64,000 bases of DNA from positions 2,418,001 to 2,482,000 of the forward strand of contig NZ_AP024861.1 in NCBI RefSeq assembly GCF_024346755.1, in the 5' to 3' direction. Below the pieces are notes generated by a model. That model saw nothing but the letters and a program-made list of their open reading frames with translations, made no database searches and was not told the origin of the DNA. This DNA comes from Vibrio aerogenes (GTDB taxonomy: Bacteria; Pseudomonadota; Gammaproteobacteria; Enterobacterales; Vibrionaceae). The translations under genes and the position numbers were made by a program. Below are positions 26,501-34,604 of the stretch, one piece after another. Position 1 is the first letter of the stretch. Each line of letters opens with the position of its first letter.

Positions 26501-26600
26501 TCAGGTAATGGCGATAGTCAGCCAGGCCGGCTTCAATCGATACCGGCGAGTGGGGATCATAACGAATAGTCAATGATAATGAATCAGTATATTCAGCCAT
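23517..26600 (-). CDS. Large protein of unknown function (1027 aa)
   Basis: A long, continuous frame on the minus strand with no signal peptide or membrane segment. It is Leu- and acid-rich, mostly helical by eye, and resembles a helical-repeat scaffold. A more globular N-terminal third contains DIYCPDHYVSGSGIHHW. No catalytic motif recognised. It runs convergent to the acetyltransferase and overlaps its last 65 bases, so the two transcripts are antisense at their ends. An oddly charged C-terminus (HAQDGGRCPQPDAGPEDRD) falls within the overlap and may have been gained by loss of an earlier stop. Confidence 0.75.
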   Translation of the reverse strand: MAEYTDSLSLTIRYDPHSPVSIEAGLADYRHYLKLKSAFKHGYCQIQFEVLPEADDTIGLLSRSLAGQAVFDYYRLSSPDHPDCRPEALLSETGLTPETVFFLRACQFPGLQQALYETAQVICQVSRQMNDPTRMRLSERQVAGGMALFMIGLCYPRYAYLLGSFIVPYWDSEHLSGGEELPALLVSYLGYTRETLKVFCYCDNPHARARMFSPESLQQYNQRQTSQDKLLQQTSLLNIFRTQPDEFAAFKSILTQRFAEQPYLQDDDPRYYLDNPLDSFLLSVLYPYQDEDYLPEEHPEQTLDVMFIDSPAREVASTLKAAIEQALSHPIGGAHPLADDIYCPDHYVSGSGIHHWKAFITGVFEQGDQIWAYIDNGNYPDVPACVTAFDIRDMTAQKHFALLDFIRLNLGPYDSLNSEIVPVLQGVLDDWCKDSLTEEERGQNQQKLLRLLDVIHRWNQLHPFPAGLKLLIVDDYQVLSEPEFMLRYHGDWAHLFTRLVKDISDYRGILESAHFKRCYALVCACRDEAEPVIRSLASDDAIPGATMAALLAGIVHHDRRRECEDAITAFALDYLNRYLPGLILEQLAAYSAFPLPEKTQEHDSQMLRDYRYLAAYLSGEHEAQEDVIDRMNCWLDREQRAYSVSDTQIYYQFLNDFEEDSQKLLVSALVVGEYPASPVSAWCSRFLSLWLNMAPGKVCRMLGHFFLDKLQSVDRQIADIEMLTTVLAPHGLKRVAATAYLLESVIDALEQKDDIRQVLAPFFARYLREQVDGQGGDLSVSIEPALKLIKPLREQIFYIALQSAYPALKICYFDQALLQLLSRCLYQQMMEQRPDEESLPEKAHADLEHFIRLMELPVLLSPRQIDELLHICERYQLIDFDTPYGQTELTELLWYASPMLRANVLKLLAARPSLGLDHCYNERLMTPEAFCRMLPDHDIRQVDLLSLILSSQWYDCLPWFAANYNIHELIDKHPLKTQLEILRSLAAQARQRDFVDGYPDALLPERIKHAQDGGRCPQPDAGPEDRD

Positions 26601-26780
26601 AAACCTGCGGAAAGTCGCTTATTTATAGCTATTTATGATATGGCATAAAGTGATTCAACGCCAAGCCTGACCGCACAATGCTGACGAAAACAGTGACCTG
26701 TAAGGAAAAACAGGGCTAAAAGGCAGTTCAAAAGACAAAAAGATGCATGAAGACGTGTGAAAACAAAAACATCAAATACA

Positions 26781-26808
26781 AATAAAGAAGCGTCACCGCT
26801 TCTTTATT
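26781..26808. terminator. Bidirectional terminator after recR
   Basis: AATAAAGAAGCG-TCAC-CGCTTCTTTATT, a perfect 12-bp stem, 45 bp past the recR stop. The A/T-rich ends suit termination from both strands. Confidence 0.8.
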
Positions 26809-26853
26809 GGGAGATTAATTTTTATTGGGAGATTGATTGTTTGATTCAGAGAA

Positions 26854-27456
26854 TCAGTTAATGCGCTGACGCCCCAACAGAGAGTGAGACAACGTTGTAC
26901 CGTCCACCAGCTCAAGCTCACCACCCACCGGCACACCATGAGCAATCCGGCTTGCAGACACCTGATGTGCCTGACACAGGTCAGCGATATAATGCGCCGT
27001 TGCTTCTCCCTCAACCGTCGGATTAGTGGCCAGAATCACCTCCGTGATATCCCCCTGTTGCAGGCGATAATCAAAGATATCCAGACCAATATCTCCGGGG
27101 CCAATGCCGTCCAGCGGTGATAAATGTCCCATCAGCACAAAATACCGGCCGGAAAACATACCGGTTGCTTCCACGGCAGAAATATCCGCCGGACTCTCAA
27201 CCACACACAACTGACCATTTTCACGACGCTTTGGATTTTTACAGATATGACATACATCATCTTCAGTAAACGTCCGGCACTCCTGACAATGACCAATGTC
27301 AGTCATTGCCCGGTTCAGCGTATCCGCCAGTTTCAGTCCGCCCTGTCGTTCCCGCTGCAACAAATGAAAAGCCATTCGCTGCGCTGATTTCGGGCCGACG
27401 CCGGGCAGACAGCGCAGTGCGTCAATCAGTTGTTCAAGTAAAGGACTGGTTCGCAT
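26854..27456 (-). CDS. recR: Recombination protein RecR
   Basis: 200 aa, normal length. An N-terminal helix-hairpin-helix ([20 protein letters not shown]) and a zinc finger ([16 protein letters not shown]) are followed by a Toprim domain ([17 protein letters not shown]). Acts with RecF and RecO to load RecA on gapped DNA. Last gene of the dnaX-ybaB-recR operon, 15 bp after ybaB. Confidence 0.97.
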   Translation of the reverse strand: MRTSPLLEQLIDALRCLPGVGPKSAQRMAFHLLQRERQGGLKLADTLNRAMTDIGHCQECRTFTEDDVCHICKNPKRRENGQLCVVESPADISAVEATGMFSGRYFVLMGHLSPLDGIGPGDIGLDIFDYRLQQGDITEVILATNPTVEGEATAHYIADLCQAHQVSASRIAHGVPVGGELELVDGTTLSHSLLGRQRIN

Positions 27457-27471
27457 GAATGATCTGCTGAA

Positions 27472-27804
27472 TTAAAATGGCATTTTCATGCCTGGTGGTA
27501 ACTGCATACCGCCAGTCAGCGCAGACATTTTTTCCTGCTGGGTTTCTTCCACCCGGCGCGCTGCATCATTGAACGCTGCTGCAATCAGATCTTCCAGCAT
27601 TTCTTTGTCGTCTTCCATCAGACTGTCATCGATTTCAACACGACGCACGCTGTGGCTGCCGGTGATCGTCACTTTCACCAGACCTGCACCGGCTTCACCT
27701 GTGACTTCCATCGTTGCAATTTGTTCCTGAAGCTTTTGCATCTGCTCTTGCATCTGCTGGGCCTGTTTCATCAGGTTGCCCATTCCACCTTTACCACCAA
27801 ACAT
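27472..27804 (-). CDS. ybaB: YbaB/EbfC nucleoid-associated protein
   Basis: 110 aa. The start [21 protein letters not shown] and the [19 protein letters not shown] core are diagnostic. A DNA-binding dimer of unclear role, found between dnaX and recR in most gammaproteobacteria, as here. Confidence 0.96.
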   Translation of the reverse strand: MFGGKGGMGNLMKQAQQMQEQMQKLQEQIATMEVTGEAGAGLVKVTITGSHSVRRVEIDDSLMEDDKEMLEDLIAAAFNDAARRVEETQQEKMSALTGGMQLPPGMKMPF

Positions 27805-27887
27805 GTTTATTTCTCACAATTGATATGTTTCACATACTGTGGGGATGATTCTCTTTCGATTCAACCCCCGGATTTCGATTCTTTGAC

Positions 27888-30215
27888 TCAGAGCGGACGA
27901 ACTGACGATTTATCAAGCTGAGCCTGAAAACGTTCTTCAATCCAGCGAATATTCGGATCCGCATTTAAGCTCTCGAGCGCCTTGCTCAGTTTTTCCTGAT
28001 AGCGGGCTTCCCGTCTTTCCAGCGGTGTAATACCTTCATCACCGATGGTGACCACCAGCTTACGGGATGTCCCTGTCAGCTGATTTAACGCTTCATTGAG
28101 CGTAGCCTGTGCTTTTTCAGTATTCAAGTGCGCCTGATTTGCCCGTAATGTCAGCTGAACCACCTGATCCTGCTGCTGATAAGAAGAATTCAGTGCCAGC
28201 TGCTCCACCATTTTCGGGATTGAAAGCTGACTGATCATCGCCGCCCATTCATCCTGTTCAATCACTTCCTGCACCAGTTTTGCCGCCATCTCCGGTGTTT
28301 TTTCATGTGCCAGAGACTTTTTCAGTTCTGCCGGTGTCAGATGTTTTTCATCTGCCGGTTCGGGTGCATTCTGCGGACGCCACTGATAAGGCTCATCCGG
28401 TGCTGGTTCTGTGGCAGTTTCAGCTTCGGGCGACATCACCGGCTGATAACCGGCCTGCTTTTGATTCAGTCGATCAATAATCGACTCAGGCGCCGTTTTT
28501 TTACCCGGCGCAGATGATGTCGCTTCAGACTTTTTTGGCGTATCTTGCGCTTTTTTACCCGAGAGACGTTGGGAACGCAGCTGATGCCTCAGACCAAGTA
28601 ACGGGCTTTTTGGCGCTGCCGGTTCCGGTGCTTCTTCAGGTTGTGAAGCGGTTTCAGCATGCTGTTCCGGAGGCGGCATATCCTGTGGTGGCATTTCCTG
28701 TGGAATGTCCTGAGATAGCATGTCCTGAGATAGCATGGCCTCAGAGCGGAAATTCGCCTCGGTTGTAGCCTCATCGCCACCAGCTGAATCAGGGGATGGC
28801 GGCACAGATTCAAGAGACTCCGGCCAGTTTACCGGTGTGTCCATGGCTTCTGAAGCCGGAGGCTCTGAAACCGGATCAGACGACATTTCAGGCATACCGG
28901 TCACAGCATATTCTGCAGGTCCGGATACCGGCTCAGAAGATGAGATTGTATCCGTTCCGGCCAAGGTGTCCGGCGACGTAGTGACCACAGCATCTTCAGT
29001 CACAGGTTGTTCTGGTCTGGTCACTGACCGGGTCTCAGGCGACTCATGCGCCGCACTGACCGCGGGAGAATGGGCCGTCTGAACTGCCGGTTGACGCACT
29101 TCAGTGCTGATCGAATGAACCGGAGAAACATCTGCCGGGCGAAATGCGATCATCCGCAGTAAAATCATCTCCAGCCCGGTGCGCGGTGTCGGTGACAGCG
29201 GTAAATCTTCCCGGCCTTTTAAGGCAATCTGGTAAAACAGCTGTACATCTTCCGGCGTCAGCACCTGTGCCAGCTGGTGTACTTTCTCAGCATCCGGTAG
29301 TGTCTGATCCAGAGAAGCAGGCAGCATCTGATACATGGCAATCCGGTGTAACTGCGCAGACAAAGACTGCAGCAACACATCCCATGCCACACCGTTGGCA
29401 GCCAGCGAACTGACACACGCCATCATCTGCCCTGCATCTTTATGGCTCAGCGCCTGAATCAGGTGCAGTGCCTGATCGGTATCAATCGTCCCCAGCATGC
29501 CCGCCACGATATCCGGGTCAACCTTGCCATTACCCAGTGCTATCGCCTGATCGGTCAGGCTCAGTGCATCCCGCATACTGCCATCAGCCGCGTGTGCCAG
29601 CTGTGCAAGCGCCCGCTGCTGATGCGCAATGCCTTCCGCCTGCAAAATGTGCTCAAGCTGCTGCTCAATGTGCTCAATACTGATAGGTTTGAGATGAAAC
29701 TGCAGGCACCGGGATAAAATCGTCACTGGCAGCTTTTGCGGATCGGTTGTCGCCAACAGGAATTTGACGTACTCCGGCGGCTCTTCAAGTGTCTTCAGCA
29801 AAGCATTAAAACTGTGGCGGGACAGCATGTGAACTTCATCAATCAGATACACTTTAAACCGCCCGCGGGCCGGTTTGTACTGAACGTTATCCAGCAATTC
29901 CCGGGTATCTTCTACCCGGGTACGTGAGGCTGCATCTATTTCCAGCAGGTCCACAAAACGTCCCTGCGCAATTTCCTGACAGGCAGCACACTGGCCACAG
30001 GGCTGAGCGGTAATACCTGTCTCACAATTCAGCCCTTTGGCGAACAACCGGCCAATGGTCGTTTTACCGACCCCGCGGGTCCCGCTGAACAGATAAGCAT
30101 GGTGCAACCGGTTTTGTGACAACGCATTTTCCAGCGCAGTTAACACATGGGATTGCCCGACAACTTCGGAAAATTGTCCGGGGCGCCATTTCCTTGCTAA
30201 TGCCAGATAACTCAT
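27888..30215 (-). CDS. dnaX: DNA polymerase III subunits tau and gamma
   Basis: 775 aa (tau). AAA+ clamp-loader domain with Walker A GTRGVGKTT, zinc site CETGITAQPCGQCAAC and Walker B LIDEVHML. A long Pro/Glu-rich linker (about 370-650) precedes the C-terminal domain that binds the polymerase core. Tau is longer than in E. coli (643 aa) because of the linker. Codons 560-562 (CCA AAA AAG) form a -1 slip site, followed in the -1 frame by GTC TGA, which would make a 563-aa gamma form. Confidence 0.97.
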   Translation of the reverse strand: MSYLALARKWRPGQFSEVVGQSHVLTALENALSQNRLHHAYLFSGTRGVGKTTIGRLFAKGLNCETGITAQPCGQCAACQEIAQGRFVDLLEIDAASRTRVEDTRELLDNVQYKPARGRFKVYLIDEVHMLSRHSFNALLKTLEEPPEYVKFLLATTDPQKLPVTILSRCLQFHLKPISIEHIEQQLEHILQAEGIAHQQRALAQLAHAADGSMRDALSLTDQAIALGNGKVDPDIVAGMLGTIDTDQALHLIQALSHKDAGQMMACVSSLAANGVAWDVLLQSLSAQLHRIAMYQMLPASLDQTLPDAEKVHQLAQVLTPEDVQLFYQIALKGREDLPLSPTPRTGLEMILLRMIAFRPADVSPVHSISTEVRQPAVQTAHSPAVSAAHESPETRSVTRPEQPVTEDAVVTTSPDTLAGTDTISSSEPVSGPAEYAVTGMPEMSSDPVSEPPASEAMDTPVNWPESLESVPPSPDSAGGDEATTEANFRSEAMLSQDMLSQDIPQEMPPQDMPPPEQHAETASQPEEAPEPAAPKSPLLGLRHQLRSQRLSGKKAQDTPKKSEATSSAPGKKTAPESIIDRLNQKQAGYQPVMSPEAETATEPAPDEPYQWRPQNAPEPADEKHLTPAELKKSLAHEKTPEMAAKLVQEVIEQDEWAAMISQLSIPKMVEQLALNSSYQQQDQVVQLTLRANQAHLNTEKAQATLNEALNQLTGTSRKLVVTIGDEGITPLERREARYQEKLSKALESLNADPNIRWIEERFQAQLDKSSVRPL
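28530..28536 (-). other. dnaX -1 frameshift heptamer A AAA AAG
   Basis: Same heptamer as in E. coli dnaX, with the -1 stop (TGA at 28525-28527) one codon later, also as in E. coli. A downstream hairpin GCGCCG…CGGCGC about 18 bases further could stimulate the slip. No clear upstream Shine-Dalgarno-like stimulator was seen. Confidence 0.75.
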
Positions 30216-30227
30216 GAAAGGTTCCGT

Positions 30228-30773
30228 TTAGTGACCATCAAAATCACAGATACTATAAATTTTCAGGCCTTGTTCTTCCAGTCGCTTCGCACCGCCAATG
30301 TCAGGCAGATTAATCACAAACGTCGCATGTTCAACGATACCACCCAGCTGACGAATCAGTTTTGTCGTCGCTTCAATCGTGCCACCAGTTGCAAGCAAAT
30401 CATCCACAACCAGCACTTTGTCACCCGCGACGATCGCATCTGAATGGATTTCCAGTGTATCCACGCCATATTCCAGTTCATAAGACTCGGCAATGGTCGG
30501 GCGGGGTAATTTGCCTGGCTTACGAACAGGAACAAAGCCGATTCCCAGTTCTATCGCTAACGGAGCACCAAACAGAAAACCACGGGCTTCAGTGCCGACC
30601 ACTTTGGTAAATCCCATGTTTTTGTAATGTTCAAACATCAGCTGAATCGTTGCGTGATAAGCCTTGGCATTTTCCAGCAGGCTGGTTACATCACGGAACA
30701 AAATACCTGGTTTTGGATAGTCGGGAATACTTTTAATACTGGATTTAATCAGTGAAATTGTTTCAGTTGTCAT
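30228..30773 (-). CDS. apt: Adenine phosphoribosyltransferase
   Basis: 181 aa from ATG 30773 ([12 protein letters not shown]), the family's usual length; an open extension to 30956 contains the terminator of the upstream gene and is rejected. The PRPP-binding loop [13 protein letters not shown] and the [10 protein letters not shown] block are intact. Salvages adenine to AMP. Lies 13 bp upstream of dnaX, as in many relatives. Confidence 0.95.
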   Translation of the reverse strand: MTTETISLIKSSIKSIPDYPKPGILFRDVTSLLENAKAYHATIQLMFEHYKNMGFTKVVGTEARGFLFGAPLAIELGIGFVPVRKPGKLPRPTIAESYELEYGVDTLEIHSDAIVAGDKVLVVDDLLATGGTIEATTKLIRQLGGIVEHATFVINLPDIGGAKRLEEQGLKIYSICDFDGH

Positions 30774-30886
30774 CGTCAATAACTTAATGTTTTGGTTTGA
30801 ATCAGGCCGTTGCCAGCTTACAGACAAAGCATCATTCAAATGTTGTATGTGCAACTCATTTACAAATAAAGTTGCCACAAAAATAA

Positions 30887-30929
30887 AAAACCCACTCCGG
30901 TATCCTGATAAGCCGGAATGCGGGTTTTC
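30887..30929 (-). terminator. Terminator after ybaN
   Basis: On the minus strand AACCCGCATTCCGG pairs, with minor mismatches, with CCGGAGTGGGTT and is followed by TTTTATTTTTG. Separates ybaN from apt. Confidence 0.8.
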
Positions 30930-30968
30930 AGGATACAAAATGAAGAGTGGGCACACTTCCCGCCCATG

Positions 30969-31355
30969 CTAGTGATTTTCTTCACGATGCGCAACCGGGT
31001 CGAAGACAGGAAGACGACGAAAAATAGTCAGTGCAATGATAAAAAACAAAAATAAAATGATTTTTAATATCGTGGATGGTGCCATCCAAATCGAAAATGT
31101 GAATGTGATCACCATCAGAAATGAGCCGCGCCGACGAACTTCCGGAGAGATCGCCCGCCGGGTCTGCCAGTTTTTAATCACAGGGCCAAATACCGCATGG
31201 TTCAGCAGCCAGCGGTGAAAACGCGGACTGCTGCGCATAAAACAGGCGCTGGCTAACAAGACAAATGGCGTTGTCGGAAGTAACGGCAGAAAAATACCTA
31301 AAACGCCCAGACCCAGCGATAAAAAACCAGCCGCAGTCAGAAACCAATGCTTCAT
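30969..31355 (-). CDS. ybaN: YbaN-family inner membrane protein (DUF454)
   Basis: 128 aa. The N-terminal membrane segments (LSLGLGVLGIFLPLLPTTPF) with the conserved CFMRSSPRFHRWLLNH loop are diagnostic for DUF454, and a C-terminal hydrophobic pair follows. Function unknown; next to apt-dnaX in many enterics and vibrios. Confidence 0.9.
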   Translation of the reverse strand: MKHWFLTAAGFLSLGLGVLGIFLPLLPTTPFVLLASACFMRSSPRFHRWLLNHAVFGPVIKNWQTRRAISPEVRRRGSFLMVITFTFSIWMAPSTILKIILFLFFIIALTIFRRLPVFDPVAHREENH

Positions 31356-31482
31356 GATGTTGATTCCCTCATCCTTTTTGTGTCGGTGTTTTCTTACCCG
31401 GACGGGACTTTTCGCGCCTTGACTGAGCAGTTTTCAAGCGAATACAGGTTAGGCGATGAAAGATAAACACGCTCTAAAATAG

Positions 31483-32598
31483 CTATATATCCGGCCGGAT
31501 ACGCCGCGAAATATTCAGAGAAAATGAGCTGATTCCAATACTGCTGGCAGAAAGCTGGGTCAAATCTCCCAGAGGTAAATCCTGTGTGATAAAGTTTTTG
31601 CGGCAGTTGTTTCCAAGCTCAACACCACCGGCAATATGCTGGGAACAGTGACCATTGCTCCAGTGACAATCCATACCCGCCGGCAAGACAGACAACGTCC
31701 CGTCAACAACATTGACAATCCCGAGAATGGCAGAAATCGGAGATGCCGTCCGGGTACAACTGATCCCTTTCTCCAGAATGTCCGCCAGATCTTTCAGGTC
31801 CGCGCTTAAACACTTCTGGTTACGCAGATAATCATGGAATAACGCACGTACCAGCAGGCTTGTGGCAATTCCGTCGCAACAGGTTTGAGAATTCGAATCA
31901 ACAATATAAAACGCATACTGGCCATTCATTGACCAGATATAGTCAAAAACCAGCGGCAATGCGTCGGCGGACTGAAGCAAGCGGTAGCTACAGCGCCAAA
32001 TCCCCTGGGATGAATCGTTGTCCGGCATCAATGCCAGCAGCAGATCTCTCGCAGCGCCGGGGTTTTTCTGTAAATATTCCAGATGCCAGTGAAGCTCCTC
32101 TTCTTCGGGCATTTCTCCACCGCCATCAACCCGGAACCACTGACTGGCAAAATCACGCTGGTCGGCAATATAGTTGGATGAGTCATTCAGAGTGTTGACC
32201 AGTGCTTCTCCCAGAAAGGCATAATTTTCGATGGGCTTAGGCAAAAAATCTTTAATACCGTACTTTAAAACTTTTGCGACATCAGAAATATCTTCTGTTG
32301 CTGAAATCACGATCATCGGCAGCGATGGATAAGCCTGACAGACTTCTTCGACAAACTCCAGTCCGTTTAAAACCGGCATATTAATATCACAAATCACCAG
32401 ATCCGGTGCTTCGGCTTTCAGTGCCTGTAATCCTTCAACGCCATTACCGGCTTCGCAAACCGTACATCCCTGAGAAATCAGATATCCGCCAGTTAACCGC
32501 CGAAAAACAGGATCGTCATCCACAACAAGAATCAGCTTCCCGTCCAACGTTGGTTGCGCAGCAGACGGCCTCTTACTGGATTGGTCGGTTTTAAGCAT
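31483..32598 (-). CDS. RssB-like response regulator
   Basis: 371 aa. Receiver domain at residues ~20-140 with the acidic pair in VVDDDPVF, phospho-acceptor Asp in LVICDINMP, Thr/Ser in IVISATED and Lys in DFLPKP. The C-terminal half is a degenerate PP2C-like phosphatase domain as in RssB, the adaptor that delivers sigma-S to ClpXP. The metal-binding aspartates of true PP2C enzymes are mostly absent. Assignment as RssB rather than another receiver-PP2C protein is probable, not certain. Confidence 0.8.
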   Translation of the reverse strand: MLKTDQSSKRPSAAQPTLDGKLILVVDDDPVFRRLTGGYLISQGCTVCEAGNGVEGLQALKAEAPDLVICDINMPVLNGLEFVEEVCQAYPSLPMIVISATEDISDVAKVLKYGIKDFLPKPIENYAFLGEALVNTLNDSSNYIADQRDFASQWFRVDGGGEMPEEEELHWHLEYLQKNPGAARDLLLALMPDNDSSQGIWRCSYRLLQSADALPLVFDYIWSMNGQYAFYIVDSNSQTCCDGIATSLLVRALFHDYLRNQKCLSADLKDLADILEKGISCTRTASPISAILGIVNVVDGTLSVLPAGMDCHWSNGHCSQHIAGGVELGNNCRKNFITQDLPLGDLTQLSASSIGISSFSLNISRRIRPDI

Positions 32599-33001
32599 GC
32601 TTACAGCCTCACATATATAAAATAAAGCGCCGGGAAAAATATCACTCCCACACCCTGGCCAATATGTCTTATTGCATTACTGACACTTTTAATGTTATCT
32701 GTTAAAGGTAGCCGTTTCAGTTGATTTATACAAACATCAGCCTGCATATCAGCTTTTTTTTCCTTTTTTATCATTGTGTTATCATATTCTTATGCTATTA
32801 GACATTTGTTAACTCAATAGTTCATAAATTGTTACAGTTATTTTCATAGTTGCATAATGATTCAGAAAACTGTAAAAATATCTGTGATTAAGAATGAAAA
32901 ATGAGTTTTCGTTAAAGATGTTGATGTACCTCAAACTTTGACAATTCAGTTACGTATATAAAATGAAACTGGTTAAATAAATTACAGATGTATTAAAAAC
33001 C
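32599..33001. other. Divergent intergenic region, no gene seen
   Basis: 403 bp of AT-rich DNA between the divergent RssB-like and LysR genes, with long T tracts around 32756-32770. It must hold both promoters. No clear box could be singled out. Confidence 0.5.
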
Positions 33002-33877
33002 ATGAAGCTAGATGATCTAAATCTCTTCCGCTTAGTTGTTGAGAATGGCAGTTACACTGCCACATCAAGAAAAACCATGATCCCCGTCGCCACGATTACC
33101 CGGCGAATTCAGGCACTTGAGGACGCCCTCAATCTGCGACTTCTTAACCGTCACGCACGCAAACTCTCTTTGACTGAAGCAGGCGAGCGCTTTTTTAAAG
33201 AATGCTCACCACTGCTGCAACGTTTATCTGTCACCGCTGAGGAAATCAGTGATGAATGCCGGGGCGCTTCCGGCCGGATCCGGATCTCTGCACCATCGAA
33301 TCTGACCAAACGTATGATCATGCCAATGTTCACCACATTCATGCGCCACTATCCGGATATCAATATTGAACTGACCACAAGCAATCTGGCTGATCAGCTT
33401 GACCCAACCGAATGGGACGTCATCTTCCGGGTCGGCCCGCAACGTGACTCTTCACTTATCGCCCGTAAAATCAGCGAGGTCAAAGATATTCTGGTAGCCA
33501 GCCCCGAATATCTGGCGAAAAATCCAGCCCCTGTCCATGCAGAAGATCTCGCTCATCATTCCCTGCTGAAAGGTTATCCGCTGATCAAATGGCAACTGAC
33601 TCACACCGATGGTGAAACCATAGTCAACAATGATAAAGGACGCTTTCAGGCCAATGCACTGGATGTTGTCCGCATGGCCTGTTCAGAAGGACTGGGAATC
33701 ACGCTGATGCCGGATGTGATGTTAAAAGAACATCTGACAAATAAAACGCTGATCCGCGTTCTCGATGACTGGAGTGCTAACTCCCGCGACATCTACATGC
33801 TGTATAATCACAAAGACCATTTACCGGAAAAAGTACGGCTCTTTATCGACTTTGTCATGGGTTACCAACCAGAATAA
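33002..33877 (+). CDS. LysR-family transcriptional regulator
   Basis: 291 aa. N-terminal winged helix (LNLFRLVVENGSYTATSRKT, TITRRIQALEDALNLRLL) and a periplasmic-binding-like C-terminal effector domain, of the CrgA/DmlR subgroup. Target and ligand unknown; neither neighbour is divergent in the classical LysR manner except the RssB-like gene. Confidence 0.92.
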   Translation: MKLDDLNLFRLVVENGSYTATSRKTMIPVATITRRIQALEDALNLRLLNRHARKLSLTEAGERFFKECSPLLQRLSVTAEEISDECRGASGRIRISAPSNLTKRMIMPMFTTFMRHYPDINIELTTSNLADQLDPTEWDVIFRVGPQRDSSLIARKISEVKDILVASPEYLAKNPAPVHAEDLAHHSLLKGYPLIKWQLTHTDGETIVNNDKGRFQANALDVVRMACSEGLGITLMPDVMLKEHLTNKTLIRVLDDWSANSRDIYMLYNHKDHLPEKVRLFIDFVMGYQPE

Positions 33878-33903
33878 TAGCAAAAAATAATTTTTATTCT
33901 TAT

Positions 33904-34452
33904 CTATAAATATTCGACAAACTGAGAAAGTTCCCGCCGGGGTGCTTTCATCGGTTCTGTAATCTGGGTTCCCAGATAAAGGAATCCGACAATTTCATCG
34001 TCACCGTGGACATCAAAGGCCTGACGAACCTGCGGATGAAACATCCACTTCCCTGAACGCCAGATGCCCTGAAATCCCTGAGCTACAGCAGCCATTTGCA
34101 TCGCCTGCACAGCACATCCTGCGGATAAATGCTGCTCAAACGCAGGTACTTTCTCATGCGGGGTGACCTTCGCAATCACAGTAATGACCATCGGCGCCCG
34201 AAACGGTGCATGTTTCACTTTATCACGCGTGGCTTCATCACTGTTTTCCGCGACAACAGCCTTGAGTAAAATATCAGATAATGTCCTGAGCCCCTCACCC
34301 TGTGCAATCACAAACCGCCATGGCGTCAGTCCGCCATGGTCCGGCGCTCTTAATCCAGCCTGAATAATATTTTCCAGCACTTTTCCTTCTGGTGCCGGGG
34401 CCTCAAGTTTTGCGACAGAACGACGATTTAACAATAAATCTAAAGCATCCAT
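33904..34452 (-). CDS. NAD(P)H nitroreductase, YdjA-like
   Basis: 182 aa from ATG 34452 with AGGAGAG. Flavin-binding motifs of the small nitroreductase group: LLNRRSVAKLEAPAP, APDHGGLTPWRF, QGFQGIWRSGKWM. YdjA-type proteins reduce nitro compounds weakly with FMN. Convergent with the LysR gene. Confidence 0.9.
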   Translation of the reverse strand: MDALDLLLNRRSVAKLEAPAPEGKVLENIIQAGLRAPDHGGLTPWRFVIAQGEGLRTLSDILLKAVVAENSDEATRDKVKHAPFRAPMVITVIAKVTPHEKVPAFEQHLSAGCAVQAMQMAAVAQGFQGIWRSGKWMFHPQVRQAFDVHGDDEIVGFLYLGTQITEPMKAPRRELSQFVEYL

Positions 34453-34604
34453 GAATCTCTCCTTTCTCTGACTAAAATTAAGCGGACTATACAGACAAAA
34501 GACAGCATAACTCAGCCCAAAGACATTCCCAACCATGAATATTTTGGGGATTCAGGAAGCCATTCGGTCACTTAAGGAAAACCTTCAGTCACCACAGGAA
34601 CAAT

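Noticed and set aside
30774..30956. 61-residue N-terminal extension of apt
   Set aside because: It would translate through the ybaN terminator; the start at 30773 gives the normal 181-aa enzyme.
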